Of a stretch of DNA of 64,000 bases, positions 1 through 10,354 are shown piece after piece (the first letter of the stretch is position 1; every line of letters starts with the position of its first letter). Under the pieces are notes generated by a model. It saw only the letters and a program-made list of their open reading frames with translations. It ran no database searches and was not told the origin of the DNA. A program made the translations under genes and the position numbers. Origin of the DNA: DATBJG01 sp963790545 (GTDB taxonomy: Bacteria > Acidobacteriota > Vicinamibacteria > Vicinamibacterales > JAMQPK01). The DNA lies in contig CAWBPA010000017.1 of NCBI GenBank assembly GCA_963790545.1, forward strand, positions 1,240,001 through 1,304,000. The letters run 5' to 3'.

Positions 1-149
1 CCGAGCGTTCCTCATTCAGTCTTCCAAAATCTGACGTGCCCAAAAAGCGCAACGCTGAGTGCGCTGAAGCCGCTGAGGACGCAGAGGATCTTACCCAAAC
101 ATTCTGCGCGCTCCGCGACCTCTGCGTCCTCAGCGTTGCAATACCCGAC

Positions 150-190
150 CTTTAACCTTTGACCTTTGACCTTTGACCTTTGACCTTTAG
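150..190. repeat. Short-period intergenic repeat, TGACCTTT unit
   Basis: About five tandem copies of an 8-base unit related to TGACCTTT lie just past the stop of the TonB receptor gene. The same unit on the other strand (GGTCAAA) recurs near 27650-27720 and 60898-60920, each time between genes. Confidence 0.8.
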
Positions 191-3100
191 AAGTCCCATC
201 GAGCCGCAAACTTCACGAACCGCGGCTGGATGACCGTGAGCGGCAGCCGCCACACTGGACCAAACGATCCGATCTCTTGAGTGACCGCATCCGAGTTGAA
301 CGTGTTGTAGAAGTCGACGTTCAGATCGAGACGGGTCCTGCCCATGCTGATGATCTTGGTGAGGCGCAGATCCATCTGGTTCAGCCGATCGCCAAATTCC
401 GTCCCAGGCTCGATCACGTTGATATTCGCCTGCCCCGCTACCACGAACGGTCGTGGCAGCGTTGTCAAGGTCGTGCGATTGGCGTTGTTGTAGATGTTGT
501 TGCCGAGGATCTGCGGACCAGGGATGCTCTGGAACGTGCCGGCGACACGAATCCCCTACCACGGCAGGTTGTAGGCGGCCGAAGCCTTGTATGGGGCAGA
601 TACGGCGTCTCCTGGTGGCAATAGGACCTTGGGATTATTACGTTCGCGTTGGCCTGAACTGCGGAGTTCGCGACTGACTGAGGAATACCGGCCGCGCCGG
701 AAGTCGTTAGGGCCTCTGGCACGTCGTCCACGATCTGGCAGTTGTCGCTCATGAACTTGCCGGTGCTCACACCGCCCTGGAGGGTGAGTCCGTTACGGAG
801 CCTTGCATCCACGGCCACGTCGATTCCATCGAAGTGCTGGAACTGGTCTCCAAACTGGGAAGCATCCTTGATGACGTTCCGGGGAGCGGGAAGGAAGTTC
901 TGGTCGTAGAGGCCAGTAACCGTCTGCCCCGCGTTTGGCAGTTGAAGGCCGTTTGGCAAGGCGTTAGGCGGCGCGATCACGCTGTATTCGGTGAAGTCCC
1001 CAGGGCTGAGCGCTTCATTGTCCTGGACGTAGAAGTTCCCGTTGATGCGCCGGAAGTACCCGAACGACGCCGACAGGCGCGGGAGAATCTCCTGCTGAAT
1101 GCCGGCCGAGAACTCCCAGTTCCACGGACGGACGCCCCAACCGTTCATGATCGCTTGGTCGTACCTGGTGCCCGGCAGGAAGGTGCCGAAGGTGGGGACC
1201 ACCCAGGGGCCACACTCACCGTTTAGCTGCGCCCACGGTCAGATCGCAGTTCGGGACAAAATCCCCGTTGTTGTCGGTCCACTGCCGCTGCGTCTGCGTG
1301 ATAATCGTCGACGCCGGGTTGTTCGCGCGCGCGTACCGGATCGAATCCTGCTCGACGCCGCGGCTGGCGCTCGCCTTGAGTGCCGTCTTGCCGTTGCCAA
1401 ACAGGTCGTAGCGTCCCGGAGATCCGCGGGTTGACGTCCTTCCAATTGGGAACGTTCTTGACCGTCGGCGAAGCTGAAGTTGCGGTTGGGTGCCCACCGG
1501 TGCGGCCCCGCCGTAAACGGCTCAGTGGATTCATTCAGGAAATCCAGGCGAATGCCGCCATTCAGCGTCAGACGGTTCACCGTCCACCGGTCCTGCGCGA
1601 AGATGCCCAGGTTGTAGTTCAGGTTATCCTGCCACCCCTCGACCGGTGCTTGAATAAACAATGTGCTGGCGTTCCATTTGTCGTCGTGTACCAGATACCG
1701 CCCGTCGAGTCGTTGTTGTCGTTGCGCTGGAAGTAGCCTCGCTGCATCTCGAAGCCAACCTTGAGGCTGTGCGAGCCGGTGACGTAGCTCGACGACACGT
1801 TAAACGACTGCGACGGGAGCCGATCGTCGAAGTCGAAGCCGGTCGGCGCCCGGTACTGGAAATTGTTTGCGAGCTGTTCGGTGATGGAGATGCAAACTGG
1901 CGCCAGACCTCCCTGGGAGGGGCATTGACCGACTCGGTCGGGATCGAGCCTGATGGTATCGGGGCTCTCGCCCGCCATCACTCCCGCTTCGAACAGCAGC
2001 CGATTCGTCGCAGTGTAGGTCCATTTGGTCGTTGACAACTGCGTGTGCCACGTCGTGACACGAACTGCCTCAGGAGATGCGTTGAAAACCTGGATCAGCC
2101 AGTGCGGGTCCACCTTGTGCTGATACGCGTACCATCCCGAGATCTTCTGCTTGTCGGAAATTGCCCAGGTCAGCCGCCCGTTGTTGTCGTACGTATACGT
2201 GCCGCCGTAAGCCTGGCGCGACGTGTCGGCCACACGCCGAATGGCCGAGACGTCGACCGGATAAATACGGGCAAGGTAGTACTCGTTCGTGAAGTACCGC
2301 GACGTCACGTAGAACCAGAGTTTGTCCTGCTTGATTGGTCCACCGATCGAGCCGTTGAGATCGTACAGCTTCTTCAACGTCGTCGAGGCGGTCGTCAAAC
2401 CACGCGTCTGCAGGTCCGACGTGATGTTGGATCCTTGAAGATCGGGACCAGAGCCATTCACGAGCACAGACCCGTTGAAGCTGTTGCCTCCCGCTCTCGG
2501 TATGGCGTTCATGATGACGCCGTTGGTGCCCGTCTCAGCGGACTGACCCGACAACTGCACGTCAACCTGGTCAAACAAGGAGGGGTGAGAGGCTCATGTT
2601 CGTCAGGTTCGAGCTTATGTACATGTTGCCAATGCGCAAGCCGTCAATCATCGACACGCCGTCCCCTGGCGCGCTGCCGTGCGCAAAGACCTGGGCACCG
2701 ATCTGATCCCCCAGCACCCCTCCCACGTCGGTGTTGGTGGCCCGCACAGCAGGCACCAGCGCCGCCATCTGGATCCACGAGCCGCCGCCGGGAAGCTCCT
2801 TGAACGACTCCGCGGTCACGGTTCTGCTCTGCGCCGCGGACTGCACGTCGACGAGCGGGCTTTCCCCAGTGACCGTAATCGTCTCTTGAACGGTGCCGAC
2901 CCGTAAATCGGCGTTGATGTTCGTCGTGACGTTCACCGAGACTTCTACGCTCTCGCGCCTGACCGTGCTGAATCCCGTCAGCGTGAATGTGACGGTGTAC
3001 AGCCCCGGCGGCAGGTTCACGATCGCGTACTGACCAGCACCGTCGGTGACCGCCGCTCCGGACCTTCTCAATGAGGGCCGGGCTCGCGGCCTCGATCGTG

Positions 3101-3231
3101 ACGCCCGGCAACACGGCTCCGGAAGCATCTCGAACGACGCCAGCGACGCTTCCGAGCGCCTGTGCCCAACCAGCCACAGGAATGGCCAGCAACCCAACGA
3201 CGAGCAGGATGATTCTCGCCATCGTGCGCAT
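187..3231 (-). pseudogene. TonB-dependent receptor, Oar-like, with carboxypeptidase-regulatory N-terminal domain (multiply frameshifted)
   Basis: Outer-membrane beta-barrel receptor of the Oar/CarboxypepD_reg-like class, expected to import large ligands with TonB energy. The N-terminus MRTMARIILLVVGL is a signal peptide. It is followed by a regulatory-like fold (motif GVVRDASGAVLPGVTI), a plug region with TVQETITVTGESPLVDVQS, and barrel strands. The last residues, RFVKFAARWDF, end in the C-terminal Phe typical of outer-membrane proteins. The start at 3231 is preceded by AAGGAG six bases upstream. The reading frame changes near 3060, 2580, 1650, 1490, 1205 and 468; joined, the pieces give about 1010 residues, the same length as the receptor at 19064-22106. 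The pieces are collinear with no large gap, so either decay is recent or the sequence is error-prone. Ligand unknown. Confidence 0.88.
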
Positions 3232-3704
3232 GCTTTTCTCCTTATTTGATTCGCGTGGGGCCCCACCCCCACGCGCTGCCGTCGTCAGGCTCCCGACCTT
3301 GCGACGCACCCCCAGCATCGGCTGCAGTGCCTTTCGACCCTTCGACAAGCTCAGGGTCGGCCCGAGCAAAGTCGAGGGCCGTCAAGCTTAGGCGACCTCC
3401 GGATCTTGCGACGGACATAAATCATCAGCTGTGTATGAACGCGTCCGGGCAGCCCCTCAGATGCACGTTCCTCGACAAGCGCGGCTTCGGCGGTGAGAAA
3501 CTGTTTAGTGAAACAGAACACTACAATGCGGCGTGTTCAGTGTCAACGTACAACGACGTGCAAACGCCGTGCGAGCCCGCGTGCGAGCAGTATCGTGCAG
3601 TTAGCGGCGGAAGACCAGACGATAGATTCAAAAATTGAGATGGGAATTCAAAAAAATGAACGTCCGGCTAGACGTCTCCCGTACCAAGCGAAGGCGGCCG
3701 GACG
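3232..3704. other. Intergenic region between the TonB receptor and the PWGDPDLQG-1 gene
   Basis: No gene is supported here. It holds the probable receptor promoter (3518-3546) with a leader of roughly 280 bases. A GC-rich stretch around 3345-3385 (CCCTTCGACAAGCTCAGGG and the related GAGCAAAGTCGAGGGCC) resembles the GC-rich stretch near 54970-55135. Confidence 0.6.
3518..3546 (-). promoter_or_regulatory. Candidate sigma70-type promoter for the first TonB receptor
   Basis: On the minus strand a perfect TTGACA (3546-3541) is followed, after 17 bases, by TAGTGT (3523-3518), which matches the -10 consensus only partly. The distance to the receptor start at 3231 implies a long leader. Confidence 0.4.
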
Positions 3705-4750
3705 CTACTTCCGTTCATCTGCCCGCGCGCCGCTGAGAATGTTCGTCATCCCGTAATTGCCCTCGTGGCAGGCGTACTCGAACATGCCGTACTCGGGGTG
3801 CTGCCTCAGCGGTAATGTCACCGTCCACGGCCGCGACCAGATCTGTGGGTCCTCGATCGTCGCTTCGAACCGAATGGTGTCAGCGTCGGTGCGCGTGAAA
3901 CGCTCCACGATCCGCAGAGCCTGACTCGTCGGGGTCGTGTTGCCGTTGCGTGTCAGACCGACCTTGCCGTTGAAGTTCGTCGTCTCGACGACGAGCGTGT
4001 TGCCTTCCCAGCGACCACGTGAATCTCCCATGTACTGGCGAATGCCCGAACCCAGGTGCGGGCGGCCGTCCAGAGGGATGACGCGCGTCTCGTGAATCAT
4101 CTCGTTCACGATGACGACATAGCCAGGCACCTGGAAAATCTGCGTTCCCATGTTGTAGCCGGTTGGAAGCATCGAGGCGAGCGGCCCCCGCGAAATGCAG
4201 CGATCGTAAGGACCAAGGTCGGTGAACTCGTTGAACGGATGGGCTTCGACCGCGTCGGGAAAATCAAGGTGATATGTGCTGCGCATCAGCTTGGCGCGTC
4301 TCTGTCCCTCAGGTGTCATTGGCCGGCAATCGTCCGTCAGGCGGATCGATGATGAGCGAGGCCTGCCGTGCCGGTTTGCCACGCTCGCCCCAATGTGACG
4401 GCGGTCCAGTACCGGGACGACCATCCGGACGGGGACGCTGGACGACGACTGTTTCAGCGTCGAGGTCCGCTTGACGTCGGCTTTGAGCCTCACGCGCGGC
4501 AAACTCTTCGTCCGTCAGCACGGCTCGGTGGCCAAAATTGGCTGGCCGTTCGAGAGGCGTCCCCAGCATATCGCTGCTGGGCCAGAATCCCCTGCAAATC
4601 GGGATCGCCCCACGGCGTGCGAGGCGGCGTCCACGCAGAGCCTGCACGCGCGCCAGGCAAGTCCGCAAGGCTCTGCCCCTGAACTGGCGCGGGCGCGAAG
4701 AGCGTTGTGAGAACAACCAGGACCGCGAGTCCCAAGAGAGGATGATGCAT
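3705..4750 (-). CDS. Exported 'PWGDPDLQG' family protein 1 (two frameshifts)
   Basis: First of a paralogous family in this window whose function I do not recognise. The N-terminus MHHPLLGLAVLVVLTT is a signal peptide, followed by the family hallmark TPWGDPDLQGI. Later come the block IDPPDGRLPA/MTPEGQ, the motif LGPYDRCISRG, the core IPLDGRPHL...MGDSRGRWEGNTLVVETTN, and the C-terminal FEYACHEGNYGM. Two single-base insertions break the frame: an extra T after the PDLQG codons (about 4590) and an extra A in the MTPEGQ codons (about 4322). Removing them gives about 348 residues, like the intact paralogue at 23558. It follows the ankyrin gene on the same strand after 105 bases that contain a hairpin repeat. 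Confidence 0.75.
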
Positions 4751-4811
4751 CGTGGACCTTCACTTTCGCGCATCGAAGCGCAGACCTGCAGGCCTTCTTC
4801 GAGGCGCCCGG

Positions 4812-4830
4812 GCAGGTCTTAAAGACCTGC
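4812..4830. repeat. REP-like hairpin (stem GCAGGTCTT)
   Basis: A perfect 9-base stem, GCAGGTCTT/AAGACCTGC, with a single-base centre is followed by CGCTACGTA. It belongs to the dispersed hairpin family also seen near 23390, 23473, 24563, 39435, 59487 and 62007. Confidence 0.7.
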
Positions 4831-4855
4831 GCTACGTACAGTTGTGCAACGCTCT

Positions 4856-6404
4856 TTAGGGTCCGGATGACGCGCGCGCAGCTGTCGCCACCGTGAGGCC
4901 TTGCTTCGCCATCAACTCGCGGAGCAAGGCGGCGGTACTCTCGCGCACTTCAGCGGGCCCCCGACTGTTTTCGTTGGCCATCCCGAGGGCAATATCCAGC
5001 GGCGTCCGTCCTCGCCGGTCTTTCATGTCGAGCTTGGCACCTTGCTCGGCCAGATATCTGACAAGTGAGTCGGCTCCGCGGGCGGCCGCAATATGCAACG
5101 CCGTCTGCCCACGTTCGTTGAAGGCATCAGGATCGACGCCATGCTGCACAAGCAGTCTGAGCGCCTCGAGGGAATCCTCCTCCGTGGCCTGGGTTCCCAC
5201 CGATGCCGCACCCGGGTAGATTCGCTGTCCGCGGCCGGTAGCCGCGACCATTGCCACGGTGGTGTAGTCCGCCTGGGTGAGGAAGGGATTCGCGCCTCCC
5301 TCGAGCAGGGCCTTCATGATCGGCACATCGCCGCTCTTGGCCGCCCGCGCAAGTGCCGTGGTGCCTTCGCTCAAACTACGGATCGCCCGTATTCCTGGTA
5401 TGTCGGCCAATGATGGGGCGTTTGAGCTGCACGTTGGGGTCTGCGCCGTGAGCGAGTAGCGCTTTCACCATTCCGACCGGGTCAACTGCGTCATCCAGCA
5501 GCGGCGCGGGACGACCCCATACCGTTTGGAGCGTGTGCATATCCACGGCGGCGTACAGGGGCGTCATCCTGTTCTTGTCGGCCACATTGGGGTCGGCCCC
5601 CTTCTCCAGCAACGCCACGGCGGTATCGAAATGACCGTTGATAATTGCCAACGTCAGGGCGGTCGTGCCCTCGGGATCCACGAGGTTCAGATCCGCACCC
5701 ACGTCGGCCAGCGCTCGCACGGCGTCGATTGCGCCATCGCGCGCGGCGTACATGAGCGGTGTCCAACTTCCCACCGGCTGCACGACGTAAATCATGCCGG
5801 CTGTCTTGAAGACGAAGTCTGGAAACTCCAGCCGCTTCGAGCGAACGTTGACGTCCGCACCCACTTCCGCCAGCAGCCTCACGGCATCCGCATGGTTCTC
5901 GACGGCCGCGTACATGAGCGGCGTCTGCCCTTGCCACTTCTCGGCAGCGTTGACATTGGCGCCATGGGTGACAAGCGCTTTGATTGTTTCAACGTTGCCT
6001 GCCTGCGCGGCCGTCATCAGAATGGTTTCGCCATCTCCCACCGTCGCATTCGGATCGGCGCCAGCTTTGAGCAGCATCTCGGCCAGCACGGAATTCCCGT
6101 TGGTGACGGCCAGGGAGAGCGGGGTGACGCCATAGCGGTTGGCAGCGTTCGCCTTTGCGCCGGCACCGATGAGCAACCGCGCCAGCTCGGTCGCGTTCGC
6201 GCGTGCGGCCCAGTGAAGCGCTGTCGTGCCGTCGGGCAGCGGCGCGTTCACGTCGACGTGCTGTTTCAGGAGCGCGCGCACGTTCTCGACGCTGCCGGCT
6301 CTGACGGCATCGACCAGAGGAAGGCCGTTTGCTGCGGCGGCACCCAGACTTGCCACCGATGCTAAGGCCACCACCAAGGCTGCAGCGTGTCGCATCGAAA
6401 TCAT
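4856..6404 (-). CDS. Exported ankyrin-repeat protein 1 (one frameshift)
   Basis: Signal peptide MISMRHAAALVVALAS followed by about twelve ankyrin repeats with motifs such as DGTTALHWAARAN, YGVTPLSLAV and ADPNATVGDGETILM. The start at 6404 has GGAGGA six bases upstream. One extra C near 5385 (in the codons for TGDRSLSEGTT) splits the frame; the downstream part resumes as ATTALARAA-type repeats ending at 4856. The joined length of about 515 residues matches the intact copy at 55505-57091 (528). It lies 27 bases after the DUF1552 gene, so the two are probably co-transcribed with the PSD gene. The repeats predict protein-protein contacts in the periplasm; the partner is unknown. Confidence 0.85.
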
Positions 6405-6431
6405 GTGTTCCTCCGGCGATCGTTCATGCTC

Positions 6432-7748
6432 CTAGAGTGCGAGTTCTCCGGTGCTCAGCGTCCCGAAGCTCTTGAGCTCGCACCCGAACCTGTTCGCCAG
6501 CGCGAGCAGGCAGTTTGCAAACGGCGTCTCTTTGGCCGTCTGGATGTGACGGTTACCCTTGAACCCGACGGCGCTGCCGCCGACGAGCAGCGTGGGAATG
6601 TCGAGCCGGGAATGGGTATTGGCTTCGCTCATGCCGCTGCCGAACAGGATGAGCGAGTGATCCAGGAGCGAGCCGTCGCCGTCGGGGGTGGTGCTCAACG
6701 TCTCCAGGAACTTGGCGAAGAGGGTCATATGATACGTGTTGATCTTCACGAGGTTGGAAACGCTTTCCGCCAAATCCAGATGGTGCGTTGTCGAGTGATG
6801 CGGCTCGGAAACGCCCAGGTTCGTGTACAAGATCATGCTGGCGTCCTTCGCCTTCATGTAGGTGAGGACGCGCGTGATATCCGCCTGGTAGGCGAGCGCC
6901 GCCAGATCGTACATGAGGATCGCGTGCTCCTCCCACGTCTCGGGAATTCCAAGGGGCGCATCCACTGCCAATACTGAATTGGCTTGCGTCTGCTCTGACA
7001 GCTGGATCCGCCGCTCGACTTCCCGCACGCGATCCAGATATTCGTGCAGCCGGCCCAAATCGCGCGTGCCGAGACCCCGTTCCAACTCCTTCACGTCGTC
7101 GCCGAGCGAATCGAGAATGCTCTTGTCGGTCTGCATCCGTTGCTGCCGCTGGGCGCTTGTACCGGGCCGTCCGAACAAACGCTCGAACACGACTCGTGGG
7201 TTGATCTCCATCGGGACCGGTGAGGTCGCCGACGACCACGAGATGGTGTTCATGTACGCGCAGCTGTACTGCGTATCGCATCCGCCCACGTAGCCCGTGA
7301 AATCTTCAGTGGCCAGCTCGAGTGATGGAAGCGGTGTTTCCTGCCCGATCTTCCGCGCGATGACCTGGTCGACCGTCTCGCCGCTATAGACATCTTCTGC
7401 GAAGGTCTTCTTGGGAATGGCACCACTCAGCCACGCCGAGACCGTCGTCGCATGCCCATCAAGCGGGTCACAGAGCTCCGACACCACGGTGACGTGCTGT
7501 CGGAATTTTTCGATGGGTTTCAGAATTTGCGTGAACTCGAAATCTGCCCCGACCGTCTTGGGCGTCCAGAATCCGGGCCGCTCGCCGAGCGGCACGAATA
7601 CAACGCCAAAGCGGCGTGGTCGATTGGCGGCGGTCTGCGCGGTGGCCGTCAGCGCCGGCACCATCGCCTCGAGGAACGGCAACGCAAGTGTGGCCCCCAT
7701 GCCACGGAGAACCGTCCGACGGGGTAACGCCATTTTGGAGATGAACAT
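6432..7748 (-). CDS. DUF1552 family protein 1, Tat-exported
   Basis: Intact, 438 residues. The N-terminus MFISKMALPRRTVLRGMGATLALP carries a twin-arginine motif (RRTVLRG), so the protein is probably exported folded. Family signatures include GVVFVPLGERPGFWTP, the conserved HATTVSAWLSGAIPK segment and the C-terminal SLILFGSGMSEANTHSR...LLVGG. DUF1552 proteins are a family of unknown function usually encoded next to PSD-type cytochrome proteins, as here. The start at 7748 was chosen because AAGGAG lies eight bases upstream and it places the Tat motif at the N-terminus; a longer in-frame start at 7835 would bury it. Confidence 0.9.
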   Translation of the reverse strand: MFISKMALPRRTVLRGMGATLALPFLEAMVPALTATAQTAANRPRRFGVVFVPLGERPGFWTPKTVGADFEFTQILKPIEKFRQHVTVVSELCDPLDGHATTVSAWLSGAIPKKTFAEDVYSGETVDQVIARKIGQETPLPSLELATEDFTGYVGGCDTQYSCAYMNTISWSSATSPVPMEINPRVVFERLFGRPGTSAQRQQRMQTDKSILDSLGDDVKELERGLGTRDLGRLHEYLDRVREVERRIQLSEQTQANSVLAVDAPLGIPETWEEHAILMYDLAALAYQADITRVLTYMKAKDASMILYTNLGVSEPHHSTTHHLDLAESVSNLVKINTYHMTLFAKFLETLSTTPDGDGSLLDHSLILFGSGMSEANTHSRLDIPTLLVGGSAVGFKGNRHIQTAKETPFANCLLALANRFGCELKSFGTLSTGELAL

Positions 7749-7803
7749 CGGCCGCTCCTTTATCGCTTGTATCGCTTTGCGTATCCTGCGCTTTTGATAC
7801 CAT

Positions 7804-10258
7804 TCACCGAGCTGTTGCCACGGTCGTAGGCGCATTCCCGGGCACCCCGATTCGCATTGTAAACGGTGTGCTGTTCACGATGCCGAGCACGATGGCCGAG
7901 AACCGATAGTCACGGCGGGCCGCGTCGCGAACGACCGCACGCACAGTCGGCATATCGTGCGCGGCCACACCGCGACCGAGAGCATAGGTCATCAGCTTCT
8001 CGACCACCGTCCCCACAAACAGCTCCGGCTGCCGAAGCAGCGCCTGCCGCAGTGAGACGACCCCGTCCACTCGCGTTCCGTCCAGGAGCTCGCCCGACGC
8101 ATCGATGGGACTTCCGAGCGACCCGCCATCGCGCGTGCGCCACTCCCCAACCGCGTCAAAATTTTCCATCGCCAGCCCGATCGGATCGAAGAGTCGGTGA
8201 CAATTCGCACAGATCGGGTTCTTGCGATGTTCCTCCATCCGTTCCCGCATCGTCAGGATTTTGTCTTTTCCATTGCCTTCTGGCAACGGTGGGATGACGA
8301 TGTCTTTTGGTGGCGGTGGCGGCGGAGCGTTCAGAATATTGTCCAGGATCCACCTGCCGCGCACAACCGGCGATGTTCGCGTGGCGTACAGACGTCACCG
8401 TCAGGATCGCCCCCTTGCCAAGCAACCCTTTTCGCGCGTCGTCGGTCACATTAACCCGCCGAAAGTGGCTTCCATAGACATTCGGGATGCCGTAGTGCTT
8501 CGCGAGCCGTTCATCCACGAACGTATAATCCGCAGTCATCAGGTCGAGGACGTTGCGGTCTTCGCGAATGATGCTTTCGAAGAACATTTCGCTCTCGCGC
8601 CGGAAGGACTGCCGCAGATTGTCGTCGAAATCGGGGAACTCCATCGAATTTGGCTGATGATTCGATAGATTTCGCAAGTACAACCACTGGCCGGCAAAGT
8701 TTGCGACGAGCCGTTTCGACTTCGGGTCGGCCAACATTCGGCGTACTTGCCGCTCGAGCACAGCCGGAACCCGCGAGCTTGCCCTCACTGGCAACTTGAA
8801 GAAGTTCATCGTCGGGAATGCTGCTCCACAAGAAGAACGACAGACGCGACGCCAGCTCGAGGTCGCTGATGCGGTAGGCTTTGCCGGGCACGGCATTCCG
8901 GGAATCGCGCTCGGCGCGGAACACGAACTTCGGGCTCGCCAGAATCCGCTGCAAGGCCACCTGAATGCCCCTATCGAAATCACGCTCCTGATGGCCCCGG
9001 CGGTAGAAACCCATCAACCGCTCCACGTCGGCGTCCGTCACTTGTCCGCGATACGCGCGACGAACCAACGTCGAGATGATATGCCTCGCGCAACAATCCT
9101 CGGCCCCCTTGGTCGGTTCGCAGCTGAAAATCCGGCGCCTGCTCGCCGTGTCGCCGGAACCGAGGGATCGAACGGCCCTGCGATCGTAAAGGTCGATAGA
9201 TGCGGAATTCCCATGGGGTCCCGCGTGTCGTGGGAGCTCCGGATGGGCCGGGTCGTCCTGACGGGATCGCTCGCTCCGCTCTTCTTGAGCCATGCGGCCG
9301 CAATCTCGTGCGGCCCCGCCGTCAGCGTCACGCGAATTTTCGCCCGCTGCTCAATCTCGTCGGCAATGAGCGTGTTGTTCTCCAGATTGGCGGCCCAGTC
9401 GTCTGGTCCTCCCACTTTGATGAGATGGACCCGTTCGCCGTCGACGCTGTATTCGAGCCAGTGCTCGTACTCCAGACCACGCAGCACGCCGAGGTTCGTT
9501 CGGAAAAACTTTGCCGATAGCTCATACTCGCCGGCAACCTGAATCGTGGGCTTTGCGAGAATCCCCCCGACCGTGCCAAACGGTAAACCCTCCACATGTT
9601 TATCCTGCGACGCCTCCTGGGGAATGCGGTAGACCTCCGCACCTGGACTGACGTCGGGGTCTCCCACTGCGAGGGAGCTGACTTTGCCCGCCGCGCTCAC
9701 ATACTGCTCCATCAGCGTGGCTGAAACCCCAAGGACATCCGCGACGTTGTCGAATCCGTACGCCGAATCGTCCGGAGGCAGAGCGTCGGGCTTCCACCTC
9801 GAGATCGAGCAAATCGCGAATGACATTCGCATACTCGGTTCGGTTCAACCGGTGCAGTGCCGGACGACCAGGGTTCGGGTCTGCCAGGGCGGCTTTGTCC
9901 AGCACGGTCGACAGTGCCGCCACCAACGCAGTCCGCGAGGCCGGGTCTGGATGTCGTGCGCCCGGGGGTGTATCATGCCCCACCCTTACTTTCAATAGCC
10001 TTTTCCCATACGTCGGCACCGGCCGGGAGATTCTCGAAATCCATCGTGTCAAGCGCCGAGACCCGCCGTTTGGGTTCGCTGGTTATGGCAAGCCACGCGG
10101 TCCTGCGTGACGAATTGACGCACCGTGGGAGCCGTTGACGTCGATGCGGAAACGCCGCTCGTGGTCGGAGTCTGTGGGGACGCCGCCTGCGGAACACTCC
10201 AGGCTGACAGCGCCATTCCTAAGAAAACGGCGACCAGAACAATCGTGCGCGCACGCAT
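7804..10258 (-). pseudogene. PSD-type cytochrome c protein 1 (DUF1587-DUF1595-DUF1592-DUF1588-DUF1585), about six frameshifts
   Basis: Large exported protein of the planctomycete/acidobacterial PSCyt family. The signal peptide is MRARTIVLVAVFLGMALS. A haem motif related to CVACHNQR appears early (here VACHNQR, at a frame change). DUF1587 is marked by ALHRLNRTEYANVIRDLL, DUF1595 by STLVRRAYRGQVTDADVE, DUF1592 by LASRLSFFLWSSIPDDELL and NFAGQWLYLRNL, DUF1588 by a second CxxCH in NPICANCHRLFDPIGLAMEN, and DUF1585 by EKLMTYALGRGVAAHDMPTV. Frame changes fall near 10140, 10020, 9800, 9150, 8750 and 8380. All domains remain in order and align with the intact paralogue at 57275-59485. It lies 55 bases upstream of the DUF1552 gene and probably heads that operon. 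Redox role inferred from the haem motifs only. Confidence 0.87.
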
Positions 10259-10354
10259 TCCGCCCTCCCACCCCGTGCGGTCGTTTGAACGAGGCTACGC
10301 TATTGTACAGTGTCAATGTCCGGAATGTGCGGTCCAACGTGACACGGTTGACTC
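10259..10354. promoter_or_regulatory. Divergent intergenic region between the PSD and VCBS genes
   Basis: The 96-base gap between two divergent starts contains TTGACACTGTACAATAG on the minus strand around 10300-10320. TTGACA and TACAAT lie too close together to form one promoter, so I mark the region and do not assign boxes. Confidence 0.35.

Noticed and set aside
5526..6365. Plus-strand open frame opposite the ankyrin gene
   Set aside because: Antisense shadow; the minus strand encodes unmistakable ankyrin repeats.
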